NCBI GenBank assembly: GCA_945902115.1
Contig: CAMDLY010000010.1
Span: 1-56,957, forward strand
Length of the DNA: 56,957 nucleotides
Direction of reading: 5' to 3'
Source: Lishizhenia tianjinensis
GTDB lineage: Bacteria > Bacteroidota > Bacteroidia > Flavobacteriales_D > Crocinitomicaceae
Below are positions 34,233 to 42,333 of this stretch, in pieces; within the stretch, counting starts at the first letter, position 1; the number at the start of each line of letters is the position of its first letter. Below the pieces are notes generated by a model. It made no database searches. It saw nothing but the letters and a program-made list of their open reading frames with translations, and had not been told where the DNA came from. A program made the translations under genes and the position numbers.

Positions 34233-35240
34233 CTATTTTTCGCGATTTAACCATCCTTTTCGAATAAAGTATAATAATAAGCTTATTGAAAGAATGGCCA
34301 TTACTACAAGTACATTGAAGTAACCCTTCGGGTTGTCTAGTTCAGGCATATATTTAAAATTCATACCATAGATCCCGACGATAAAAGTTAGTGGAATAAA
34401 AATAGAAGAAATGACAGTTAAAAACTTCATTATTTGATTCATGCGTTGACCTTGGGCGGCATAATATAAATTAGCCAACCCTTCTAAAATTTGCTTATTT
34501 GCATCTATTTCTTCTAAGATGGTATTGCAAGATTTTTGGAGATTATTAAAATACCGAGTATTATCCTTTTGTATAAAAATACTGTCTGATGAGAGAAGTT
34601 CACTGCAAATTTCACGCATTGGTAGTACTATTTTTCGCAAGATGATTAGTTTTCTTTTTTCGTTTTCTAAATCTCTGAAAAGTTGTTTGCTTTGATATTT
34701 TAAAATTTTCTCATCTATTTCCTCGATATTTTTTATTGTATCGGATAGTACTTCAAAATAATTATCGATAACAGATTCCAACATTCTATGCATCAGAAAA
34801 TCTGCACCTTTAGATCTTATTTTCCCCCTTGAATTTTCAATTCTGTCACGAACTTCACTGAAATGACACGAAGATTTATCTTGGTATGAGATGAGGTAAT
34901 TACTTCCTAGAATAAAACTTATCTGGTCCTTATTAAGGGTGTTATCTTGGTTGTCATTTGGTAACAACGAACTTACTGTAAAATAAATAAATGAGGGGTA
35001 TTCTTCAATTTTTGGCCTCCGAACTGGCAAGTGTAAAGCTTCAATAATCAATTTGTCTATTCCCAATTTCTTGGCCAGGTCACCAATGTTTTCTTTTTCA
35101 TCGAGACCATGATAATTTAACCAGTATACATGGTCATTATCCAAGTCGTTCGTCGAGAAGTTCTCTGCAAAATAGGAACTTGACTCTTTCTGAATGAAAA
35201 AAAACGATTGGTTATATTTATATAATTGACAACTACTCAT
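34233..35240 (-). CDS. corA: CorA-family magnesium/cobalt transporter
   Basis: This 335-residue protein is a CorA-type Mg2+/Co2+ channel. A large cytoplasmic domain with long helices (LEAKQILEGLANLYYAAQ-like region near 250) precedes two C-terminal membrane helices. The first helix ends in the defining GMN motif (FIVGIYGMNFKYMPE), and the protein ends with a basic tail. I chose the ATG at 35240 (MSSCQLYKYNQ) rather than the GTG at 35282, because the latter would extend further across the preceding small gene. With this start the overlap with that gene is eight bases. Confidence 0.88.
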   Translation of the reverse strand: MSSCQLYKYNQSFFFIQKESSSYFAENFSTNDLDNDHVYWLNYHGLDEKENIGDLAKKLGIDKLIIEALHLPVRRPKIEEYPSFIYFTVSSLLPNDNQDNTLNKDQISFILGSNYLISYQDKSSCHFSEVRDRIENSRGKIRSKGADFLMHRMLESVIDNYFEVLSDTIKNIEEIDEKILKYQSKQLFRDLENEKRKLIILRKIVLPMREICSELLSSDSIFIQKDNTRYFNNLQKSCNTILEEIDANKQILEGLANLYYAAQGQRMNQIMKFLTVISSIFIPLTFIVGIYGMNFKYMPELDNPKGYFNVLVVMAILSISLLLYFIRKGWLNREK

Positions 35241-35379
35241 ATTCAGCTTTTCTATCGGTTTTCCCGAAAGCACAACTATCACAGGCAGTTTGTTTTTTAA
35301 TGAATCTAGTGTAATACTGATAAATCAAATAGGCAACAGCAACTATAATTATAAAGGCTACTAAAATTTGTTGAATCAT
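35233..35379 (-). CDS. Small Cys-rich membrane protein (FeoB-associated type)
   Basis: This 48-residue gene is short and easily missed. It starts with ATG at 35379 in an ATGA overlap with the preceding aminotransferase stop and ends at TAG 35235-35233, overlapping corA by eight bases. The protein is one N-terminal membrane helix (MIQQILVAFIIIVAVAYLIY) followed by a basic segment and a CDSC motif. Helix, basic patch and CxxC match the small FeoB-associated Cys-rich membrane proteins of Bacteroidota. Here it is about 9.5 kb from feoAB. Its role in iron uptake is not established, and the CxxC might bind a metal. Confidence 0.72.
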   Translation of the reverse strand: MIQQILVAFIIIVAVAYLIYQYYTRFIKKQTACDSCAFGKTDRKAEYE

Positions 35380-36236
35380 AATCCCAGTTCTTTTTCCCAA
35401 TATTCATTCAATAATACAACTAATTTTCTTGACATATTGTTATAAAACTTTTTAGTTCGATATCCCCCAATCCAATTAATACCTCGGATGGCATTTGTTA
35501 TAAATATTTCATCAGCTGCGAGTAGATTTTGTGGCAAAATTGCACATTCATAAACCTTTATTCCATGTGCCAATGCCAAATTTATTATCTGCATTCTCAT
35601 TGTCCCGGCCAAGCAGCCCTCGTCTAACCCCGGAGTATATAAAACGCCGTTACTAACAACAAAAATATTACAGGATGAAGTTTCGAGGATATTTCCTCTG
35701 TCATTAGCAAGAAAAAGATCATCTAGTCCTTTTTCTTGAGCAGAAATTGCGGCCATGACATAGGGTAAACCGGCTTTTGTCTTGTAATTCGATAAGAAGT
35801 TTTTCTGAAGTTTTATATCTTGGTAAATATCTATTTCTAGGCCTTTGGCATTCAATTCAAAATGATTTATGTCATAAGGATATACCTCTATATAATAATT
35901 ACATTCATTAGAATCAGGAAGATAAGCTCCGCCAGTCACACGGTCTAAAGAAAGGCGACATCTGCCACCTTGCTTAATACTGGAGCGGTATAAAAGTTCT
36001 TTTATTTTTTCCTCAAAAAAGGCAGTGTTAAAGTTATTAGGAACACGCAGTTTTATGGCTTTGGCTCCCTCTAAAAGTCTTTTAGTATGATTTTCCATGT
36101 TTAATGGAGAACCTTCAATAACTCTTATACTTTCAAAGACACCATCACCATATAAATACGCCCTATTTCCTGGTTGGATAGTTGGCGCATCTCCCGTTAA
36201 AACGGTACCATTGTTGTTGACATAGAAAATAGCCAT
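35376..36236 (-). CDS. Class IV PLP aminotransferase / aminodeoxychorismate lyase
   Basis: This 286-residue fold-type IV PLP enzyme resembles D-amino-acid and branched-chain aminotransferases and PabC. It shows AYLYGDGVFESIRVIEG, the lysine region NYKTKAGLPYVMAAI (PLP lysine), and GNILETSSCNIFVV with the glutamate that contacts the pyridine nitrogen. IFITNAIRGINWI closes the active site. Length suits PabC (aminodeoxychorismate lyase, folate synthesis) better than IlvE, but sequence alone does not settle it. It starts inside the stop of the rhomboid gene (TAATG) and ends in an ATGA overlap with the small Cys-rich gene. Confidence 0.82.
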   Translation of the reverse strand: MAIFYVNNNGTVLTGDAPTIQPGNRAYLYGDGVFESIRVIEGSPLNMENHTKRLLEGAKAIKLRVPNNFNTAFFEEKIKELLYRSSIKQGGRCRLSLDRVTGGAYLPDSNECNYYIEVYPYDINHFELNAKGLEIDIYQDIKLQKNFLSNYKTKAGLPYVMAAISAQEKGLDDLFLANDRGNILETSSCNIFVVSNGVLYTPGLDEGCLAGTMRMQIINLALAHGIKVYECAILPQNLLAADEIFITNAIRGINWIGGYRTKKFYNNMSRKLVVLLNEYWEKELGL

Positions 36237-36869
36237 TAAAAAAGAATTTGTAAGAAGGTTAACAACTTATTTGGGTCTAACAAAGTTACATAAAGAATAC
36301 CAAAAATAGCACCACCTATATGAGCTTCATGTGCTACGCCCGTATTGCCTCGCTTCATTGCGAAGTATTCAATTAACAAATATACAGGCCCAAATACAAA
36401 AGCTGGTATTAGGAACGGGAATAAAAAATAAACCGAGTTTCATGGTTGGATGCCAAAAGATTGCCGCAAAAATAACTGCAGAAACAGCCCCCGAGGCACC
36501 TAGGCTTTGATAATACATATTATCCTGGTGTTTAAGATATAAGAAACCAGTGGCAAAAATTCCACCAAATAGATACAAAATAGCAATATGCATGGCTCCA
36601 TCTACGATCCCAAATTCATAACTCCATTGGTATTCTAAAAAAGAACCAAGAAAATATACCGATAACATATTGAAGGCTAAATGTTGGAAATCTGCATGAA
36701 CAAATATGTGGCTAACTAACCTTAAAAGTTCATTATTTCTTTTCATTCTGTAGGGAAAAAAAGTCAACTTGGATTTCCAACTCTCAGAATTGAAGCAAAT
36801 TACAGAAATAACTGAGGTCACTAACATGATTATTAAAATAATACCTAATCCTTTACTGATAGTGATCAT
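36236..36869 (-). pseudogene. Rhomboid intramembrane protease gene with a frameshift
   Basis: The first frame starts at 36869 and gives 166 residues ending at a premature TGA. It contains the rhomboid segments HIFVHADFQHLAFNM and LGASGAVSAVIF, with the catalytic serine in GASG. The stop falls just after FFIPVP. In another frame the sequence continues without stops as IPAFVFGPVYLLIEYFAMKR, then AHEAHIGGAIFG, which carries the expected catalytic histidine, and ends at 36236. The span is 634 bases, one more than a multiple of three, so one extra base joins the halves. Likely sites are the AA at 36409-36410 or the A6 run at 36423-36428 (plus strand). It could be a real mutation, a sequence error, or recoding. 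Joined, the product would have about 210 residues. Confidence 0.8.
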
Positions 36870-36901
36870 ATTTTACTAAATTAACTAATTATTTAAATAT
36901 T

Positions 36902-38494
36902 GTGTTTAGAATTATTGTTTTAGTTTCTCTCATTTTCTCTATCTCTTCTTGTGGCGAAGGGCATGATTTGGTAATTAAAAAAATTGATAAATCATTTTTA
37001 GAAGATAATAACATATCAAATAAAGACAAGCTTTTAAAAGTTTTAGAAAAAGACTACCTAAATTTTTTAGGTTTTAATAAACAGCAACAAGATGCCGTAA
37101 TAAGTTTCTACTCGGCCAATGGAAATAATTTCAAACAATTCGATAAAGGTAAGTTATCTAGTTTCGGCAAACTTTCTGTCGATTGCTTAGAAAAACCCTT
37201 ACAATTTGGAGTCCCTGAAAGTCGTCTTATTTCGATGAATAAGAATGGACATTGGATTGAAAAAGAGGTTATTATGACCTGTAATCTATTGTCTATAGGT
37301 GGTTTAATTAAAAATGGAATCGTCGATTTTAAACTTAAATCTAAAAAGTCTACGACAACGTTAGACGGTAGAGAATTTCACAGACAACTTAAACAACTTG
37401 ATACGATCAGTCTTGCTAATTTGATTATTAAACAAGGGCCGAGCGACACAAATTACATGTTTATAGCAACACATCTTTTTGAGTTTTGTAAGCGTTTTCC
37501 TATTGATACAGGCACTTTTTCATTAAAGTCAAAAAAGGAGGATACGTTAAACTTTGAAAAGAATATTAGGGAATGTTTGGAGAAAAAAGGTTTCTTAAAG
37601 AAAAAGTCTTCTGACGAAGATTTAAATATGGCTATTAGGACTTTTAAAAAGTATTGTGGCTATACAATTGATTCTAAAATTGATGAGGCAACGCTCACCG
37701 CCATGAATGAAAGTACTTATAACAAGGTGCTACGAACTGCACTTGCCATGGATAAGTTGCGTCAACAGATAAAAAAAGAAAATAAACATATTCGCATCAA
37801 TTTACCATCATTTGAATTACTTTTCTACTCGGACGATACGTTAAGAAGCACCCATAGAATAATAATAGGTAAAACAGTTAATCCCACACCTGAATTGTCG
37901 GCTAGAATCAATAGTATTGTCTGTTACCCATATTGGAAAGTTCCTCAATCAATTGCAGATAAAGAGATTTTACCGGCAGTAAAAGCCAATGTTGGCTATC
38001 TCTCCAAAAACCAGTATCGAATCTTTAGAGATAAAAAGGAAGTAGAACCAAGCACTGTAGCCTGGAGGCGCTATTCCACTCATTTTCCCTATACGATAAT
38101 TCAAGATCCCGGACCAAAAAATAGTCTGGGTATAATCAAACTAGAGTTTTATAATTCCTATAATGTTTATGTTCACGACACGCCATCGAAGTCCTTATTT
38201 AGAAGAAGTTTTAGGAGCTTCTCTCATGGATGTATGCGCTGTGAAAATCCGGTAGAGTTGGCGAAAATAATATTAGACTTTGATTCAATAAGTCCCAGAA
38301 ATCGAAATGTTTATGTACGGGATTCGATAGACAGTGTCTTATACCGAGCTAAAAACTTCAAAATCCCATTGAAGCGAAATATACCAATCTATATCGAATA
38401 TTTAACCGTTAGTGCAACCCGAGAACACTTATTTTTTCACATAGATTTGTATAAGAGGGACGATGAATACATTAAGATTATGATTGGCGCTTAA
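36902..38494 (+). CDS. L,D-transpeptidase (YcbB/LdtD type, YkuD domain)
   Basis: This 530-residue protein should cross-link or modify peptidoglycan through 3-3 bonds. It begins at GTG with a lipoprotein-like signal (MFRIIVLVSLIFSISSC), suggesting membrane anchoring. A long N-terminal scaffold and a peptidoglycan-binding-like helical repeat (MAIRTFKKYCGYTIDSKIDE) precede the YkuD domain. The catalytic motif is FSHGCMRCENP with H442, C444 and R446. Domain order matches LdtD/YcbB, including the KVPQSIADKEILP segment. It is divergent from the broken rhomboid gene. It could aid envelope stress resistance to beta-lactams, but that is inference. Confidence 0.9.
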   Translation: MFRIIVLVSLIFSISSCGEGHDLVIKKIDKSFLEDNNISNKDKLLKVLEKDYLNFLGFNKQQQDAVISFYSANGNNFKQFDKGKLSSFGKLSVDCLEKPLQFGVPESRLISMNKNGHWIEKEVIMTCNLLSIGGLIKNGIVDFKLKSKKSTTTLDGREFHRQLKQLDTISLANLIIKQGPSDTNYMFIATHLFEFCKRFPIDTGTFSLKSKKEDTLNFEKNIRECLEKKGFLKKKSSDEDLNMAIRTFKKYCGYTIDSKIDEATLTAMNESTYNKVLRTALAMDKLRQQIKKENKHIRINLPSFELLFYSDDTLRSTHRIIIGKTVNPTPELSARINSIVCYPYWKVPQSIADKEILPAVKANVGYLSKNQYRIFRDKKEVEPSTVAWRRYSTHFPYTIIQDPGPKNSLGIIKLEFYNSYNVYVHDTPSKSLFRRSFRSFSHGCMRCENPVELAKIILDFDSISPRNRNVYVRDSIDSVLYRAKNFKIPLKRNIPIYIEYLTVSATREHLFFHIDLYKRDDEYIKIMIGA

Positions 38495-38512
38495 AAAGAT
38501 TGAGTAAATTTG
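38484..38512 (+). promoter_or_regulatory. Promoter of rpe
   Basis: TTG at 38484-38486 is followed after 18 bases by TAAATTTG at 38505-38512, then TTTC and the rpe ATG at 38517. Both elements fit the flavobacterial TTG / TAnnTTTG pattern. It overlaps the end of the upstream gene and predicts a leaderless rpe mRNA. Confidence 0.6.
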
Positions 38513-38516
38513 TTTC

Positions 38517-39164
38517 ATGACAATTGTTTCACCTTCTGTACTTTCTTGTGATTTTGCCAATATACAACGGGATATTGAGATGCTTAATTTGTCAAGTGCA
38601 GAATGGATTCACATAGATGTAATGGATGGAGTTTTTGTTCCTAACATTTCTTTCGGTTTTCCTGTTTTAGCTGCTATAAGAAGGCATACACAAAAAGTAT
38701 TAGACGTGCACCTAATGATAGCTAATCCAGATGCTTATTTGTCGGATTTTGCGTCAGCGGGGGCGAACGTGCTCACCGTTCATGTTGAGTCATGCACACA
38801 TCTTCATAGAACAATTTCAGAAATTAAACGCCTTGGAATGAAAGCGGGTGTTGCATTGAATCCGCACACACCGGTGTCAGTACTCGAAGAAATTATTGTG
38901 GATTTAGATTTGGTGTTGATTATGTCAGTAAACCCGGGATTTGGAGGGCAAAAATTTATTCCTTCAGCAGTGGAAAAAGTTGCTAAACTGACAGCCTTAA
39001 TAGAAGAAAAAAAATCGAAGGCCTTGATTGAAGTCGATGGTGGAGTCAATCTTGAAAACGGAAAACCATTAGTTGAAGCGGGCGCAAATGTCCTAGTAGC
39101 GGGCAGTTTTGTTTTTGGATCATCTTCTCCCACTGATACCATTGCGTCTTTGGTTAACTTGTAG
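38517..39164 (+). CDS. rpe: Ribulose-phosphate 3-epimerase
   Basis: This 215-residue TIM-barrel enzyme interconverts ribulose 5-phosphate and xylulose 5-phosphate in the pentose phosphate pathway. Active-site motifs are VSPSVLSCDFANI, WIHIDVMDGVFVPNISFG with the metal-binding H32 and catalytic D34, DVHLMI, MSVNPGFGGQKF and EVDGGV. Length is standard. It starts 22 bases after the L,D-transpeptidase stop and has its own promoter match. Confidence 0.96.
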   Translation: MTIVSPSVLSCDFANIQRDIEMLNLSSAEWIHIDVMDGVFVPNISFGFPVLAAIRRHTQKVLDVHLMIANPDAYLSDFASAGANVLTVHVESCTHLHRTISEIKRLGMKAGVALNPHTPVSVLEEIIVDLDLVLIMSVNPGFGGQKFIPSAVEKVAKLTALIEEKKSKALIEVDGGVNLENGKPLVEAGANVLVAGSFVFGSSSPTDTIASLVNL

Positions 39165-39197
39165 TAACTTTTTTTTGCAAAAAGCGTTAGTTTAATC

Positions 39198-40250
39198 ATG
39201 AAAATCATTCTTATTTTATCTTTAGTTTTTGTCACTGTAGGATATTCTGCTCAAGAATTATTGGAAAAAGAGCGCGAACTCAATAAATCACTTATCTCAT
39301 TAAGAGGTGCGTCGACTGATGAAGAGATGAATGAGCTCAACATTAAGTTCAAAGCAAAAATGTTGAATTTCTTAAAGAATGATGGTGCTATGAAATATAA
39401 ATTCGTAGAATGTAAAACCATCGCTGTTTTAGATAGTCCTGATGATTTAGTAAGGGTTATAACGTGGAATGTAGAGTACACAGACTTCACTTATGCTTTC
39501 GACGGTATTGTAATGTTTTATGATGACCGTAAAGAAAAAGTCAAAATATTTGAGCTTAACGATGTCCTTGATCCATATTCAGAAAGGCCAACTGGCGTAA
39601 TTGATGCCAAAAACTGGTATGGGGCATTGTATTATCAATTGATACCTTTCGAAAGAAATGGGAAAATGGAATATATTCTTTTGGGATGGGATGGAGGAAC
39701 ACCGGGTAATAATTACAAAGTGATCGATGTCCTAACGGTTTCATCAAGTGGTGTTAAATTCGGCAGCCCAATTTTTAAGGAGAAAAAACAAATTCATAAA
39801 AGATTGATTTTTGAGTTTTCTGAACAGGCAAAAATGACTTTAACTTTTGAGAAAAAGTATAATCGAATTGTTATGGATCACCTGTCACCTGAATCTCAGA
39901 GCCTAGCCGGCGTTAGATCATATTATGTTCCAGATATGTCATATGACGCATTTTACTTGGAAGATGACATGTGGTATCTACGAGAGGATGTTATTGCTAA
40001 CAACAGCGGAGACTCCAAAAGAGATCTAAAATACTGGAAAAATCCTGACGACGATGGTCAAGTGGAATCAGTGAAACATGTGCCAAGAACACCTGAGTCA
40101 GAAATGGAATCTGCGGTAAATGAGGTAAACTTTACGCCAAAAAAGGGGACAAGAACTAAGCGACCGAGTAAAAATGATTTAAAAGTAACAACAGGAAAAT
40201 ATAAATCAAAAAAGAAACCACGTAAGGTAAAAGAAATCAATCCAGAGTAA
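39198..40250 (+). CDS. Unknown secreted protein with basic C-terminal tail
   Basis: I do not recognise this 350-residue protein. It has a clear signal peptide (MKIILILSLVFVTVGYSAQ), so it is exported, probably to the periplasm. The body looks like a mixed beta-rich globular domain (VRVITWNVEYTDFTYAFDGI, YILLGWDGGTPGNNYKVIDV). The last 40 residues are highly basic (KKGTRTKRPSKN, then KYKSKKKPRKVKE), which may contact DNA, LPS or another acidic polymer. It lies between rpe and cvfB, one base before cvfB. Gaps and codon use look like the neighbours, and no mobile signs are seen. Confidence 0.8.
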   Translation: MKIILILSLVFVTVGYSAQELLEKERELNKSLISLRGASTDEEMNELNIKFKAKMLNFLKNDGAMKYKFVECKTIAVLDSPDDLVRVITWNVEYTDFTYAFDGIVMFYDDRKEKVKIFELNDVLDPYSERPTGVIDAKNWYGALYYQLIPFERNGKMEYILLGWDGGTPGNNYKVIDVLTVSSSGVKFGSPIFKEKKQIHKRLIFEFSEQAKMTLTFEKKYNRIVMDHLSPESQSLAGVRSYYVPDMSYDAFYLEDDMWYLREDVIANNSGDSKRDLKYWKNPDDDGQVESVKHVPRTPESEMESAVNEVNFTPKKGTRTKRPSKNDLKVTTGKYKSKKKPRKVKEINPE

Positions 40251-40251
40251 T

Positions 40252-41079
40252 ATGCAATTAGGAAGAATAAATAAGTTGACAATTAATAGGTTAACGCCTC
40301 CCGGTGCATATCTTGAAGACTTTAAAGGTGATGAGGTGCTGTTGCCAAAGAAATACTTAATTCCTGAGGATGAATTTCAGGTTGGTAATGAGGTGGAGGT
40401 TTTTGTATTCAAGGATTCTCAAAATAGGATTGTTTCTACCACCGAAAAACCCCATTTATATTTAGGAACAGTTGCCCTACTCAATGTGGTTCAAGTAAAT
40501 ACCTATGGCGCATTTGTAGATTGGGGATTGGATAAAAATTTGTTTGTGCCTTTTATCGAACAAGCACAAAAAATGATCGAAGGTAAATCCTATCTCGTGA
40601 CCTTAAGATACGATAATCAAACGGATAGGTTATTCGGTAGCAGCAAAATCGGAAAGGTTCTTGAGCCTTGTAGGGAGGACTTAACTGAACAAATTGTAAA
40701 AGGTTTGGTTTGGCATTCCACTGAGTTGGGGACAAAAGTGATAGTGAATCAACGATTTGAAGGCCTAATATTTAAAAATGATATCAATAGAAGATTAACC
40801 CTAGGGGATGAGCTTTCGTTCTACGTGCGAAAAGTAAGAGAGGATGGGAAATTGGATTTACAACTTGACCCATTGGGTTTTGAAAAATACGATAGTGCAT
40901 ACACAGCACTTCTTAATTTATTGAAAGATCAAAAAGAAATTTTTCTTCATGATAAATCTTCTCCTGAAGAAATCAACGACCAAACAGGAATGAGTAAGAA
41001 ATTATTTAAACAAACTGTGGGGAAATTACTGAAACAGCAAATGATTGAATTATCCAAGCAGTCTATTCGCTTAAAATAA
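40252..41079 (+). CDS. cvfB: S1-like RNA-binding protein CvfB
   Basis: This 275-residue protein matches CvfB/YitL. It has several S1-type beta-barrel domains in series (first: GRINKLTINRLTPPGAYLED; a later one: LNVVQVNTYGAFVDWGLDKN) and a C-terminal winged-helix domain (SSPEEINDQTGMSKKLFKQTVGKLLKQQ). In Staphylococcus it affects virulence gene expression through RNA; its role in Bacteroidota is not known. It begins one base after the upstream gene and converges with the next gene across 10 bases. Confidence 0.9.
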   Translation: MQLGRINKLTINRLTPPGAYLEDFKGDEVLLPKKYLIPEDEFQVGNEVEVFVFKDSQNRIVSTTEKPHLYLGTVALLNVVQVNTYGAFVDWGLDKNLFVPFIEQAQKMIEGKSYLVTLRYDNQTDRLFGSSKIGKVLEPCREDLTEQIVKGLVWHSTELGTKVIVNQRFEGLIFKNDINRRLTLGDELSFYVRKVREDGKLDLQLDPLGFEKYDSAYTALLNLLKDQKEIFLHDKSSPEEINDQTGMSKKLFKQTVGKLLKQQMIELSKQSIRLK

Positions 41080-41089
41080 TTTAGTTTAT

Positions 41090-42292
41090 TTACTTTTCAA
41101 AATCAAAGCTTGAGCCTTTAAAAGGAAATACCTCTTGTAATTCTCCTGAATAATAAAATTCAAAGGCAACCGCACCGAAGGAATAAATAGAATTTCCAAC
41201 CTCGAAACTAGATCCACCTACCTCAGGATTTGATTTCGGCTTTGATTTGTTAAAGCCAAGGTTGAATAGCGATGCAAAAATTTCTGGTCTGTCATCGATA
41301 GGGTATCCCGCTCTTTCCCATTGCATTTTTATTTGTTTAACAAAAAGTGCGGTATATAAGTACGAGTAGTAATGATTTTTCATTTGTACGAGTCTTTTAA
41401 CCGTTGGGCTCATACCTTCGTTCACTGGTGCGTCAAAATTTTGGATTGAATCATAATCGAGTAAATTCGAATATTTTTCCCCTAAGTAATAGGAGGAATT
41501 CTTATCTTTTAAATTACGTTCAATATTCTTAGCGGTGTTTTCTTTTATTCCTGTAACACCATATGATAAATTATTTTCGACGACGAGAATTTTAAGGGGG
41601 CCTATATATCTTTTATACGACTCGCGTTTTGAATTGAATAACCTTATTTGCTCCCCAACTAAACATGCTACTATGAGCCGAGGTTCAACTCCAGATACTT
41701 TAGAGGCAGAATCAATGTAAAATTTATCCTTAACAACGGCGGCTTTAAACGCTTGCCATTCAGCAATATTCATCCATTCAAAAACACTGAGATTAGTATT
41801 TTGCCTTACAGATAAGTTACCTTTCATTTCGGCCAAATCTAATTGATAATTTGAATTACCTTTCAATCTAATGTCAACGGCATCTAACATTCTCAAAGTA
41901 AGCTTTTCGTCTTTTGTATCTGTCCAAGCCTTGAGGATGTAATTGGCATTTAGTGGGTAGTACCTATTCAAGACCAAAATACGATTCAATGCTTCATACC
42001 TGTGCTTAATAACATTGATGCTGTCTTTTTTGAAACCCTGGTTGTACTTATCGTCCATTTCTTGGAAATAACGATTGTTCGGATCTACGAGACCAATATC
42101 GTTGGAGGACACTGCTCCGCTTTGAAAAAGTAGCCAAACTAATAGTAGTCCCGCGCCTATGCATGCAAATAGATATAACAAGATCAGATAGGGTATTCTT
42201 ACCCATTTATTGGAAAAAAAATTACGCATGCGAGAAAGGAAAGACATAAAGTTTAATCCTTGTATTACGAAGTGAATGTTGTTAGGTTGCAT
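41090..42292 (-). CDS. Membrane-anchored lysozyme-like (transglycosylase-fold) protein
   Basis: This 400-residue protein has one N-terminal membrane helix (WVRIPYLILLYLFACIGAGL) and a long periplasmic part. The core region (SGVEPRLIVACLVGEQIRLF, then LSYGVTGIKENTAKNIERNL) resembles lytic transglycosylase folds: an acidic residue after a helix in which Glu is expected, then a Ser-x-Gly/Gln-like segment and a TA motif. I cannot confirm catalytic residues. A C-terminal part (FASLFNLGFNKSKPKSNPEV) is glycosidase-like in the same sense. The start could be the ATG at 42292 or 42247 (MSFLSRMRNFF). It is divergent from gpsA. A cell-wall role is an inference from fold resemblance only. Confidence 0.6.
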   Translation of the reverse strand: MQPNNIHFVIQGLNFMSFLSRMRNFFSNKWVRIPYLILLYLFACIGAGLLLVWLLFQSGAVSSNDIGLVDPNNRYFQEMDDKYNQGFKKDSINVIKHRYEALNRILVLNRYYPLNANYILKAWTDTKDEKLTLRMLDAVDIRLKGNSNYQLDLAEMKGNLSVRQNTNLSVFEWMNIAEWQAFKAAVVKDKFYIDSASKVSGVEPRLIVACLVGEQIRLFNSKRESYKRYIGPLKILVVENNLSYGVTGIKENTAKNIERNLKDKNSSYYLGEKYSNLLDYDSIQNFDAPVNEGMSPTVKRLVQMKNHYYSYLYTALFVKQIKMQWERAGYPIDDRPEIFASLFNLGFNKSKPKSNPEVGGSSFEVGNSIYSFGAVAFEFYYSGELQEVFPFKGSSFDFEK

Positions 42293-42321
42293 TCTTCAGT
42301 TATGCTTCTCTCGGGAAATTG

Positions 42322-42329
42322 TATCTTTG
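42322..42329 (+). promoter_or_regulatory. -7 promoter element of gpsA
   Basis: TATCTTTG, identical to the rplU and mtnB elements, is followed by TGCT and an ATG at 42334. This decides the gpsA start, because the in-frame TTG at 42319 lies upstream of the predicted transcription start. No clear -33 element was found. Confidence 0.55.
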
Positions 42330-42333
42330 TGCT

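Noticed and set aside
42319-42333. TTG start upstream of gpsA giving MYLCAMLDM...
   Set aside because: It lies before and within the TATCTTTG -7 element; the ATG at 42334 matches the GpsA N-terminus and the promoter spacing.
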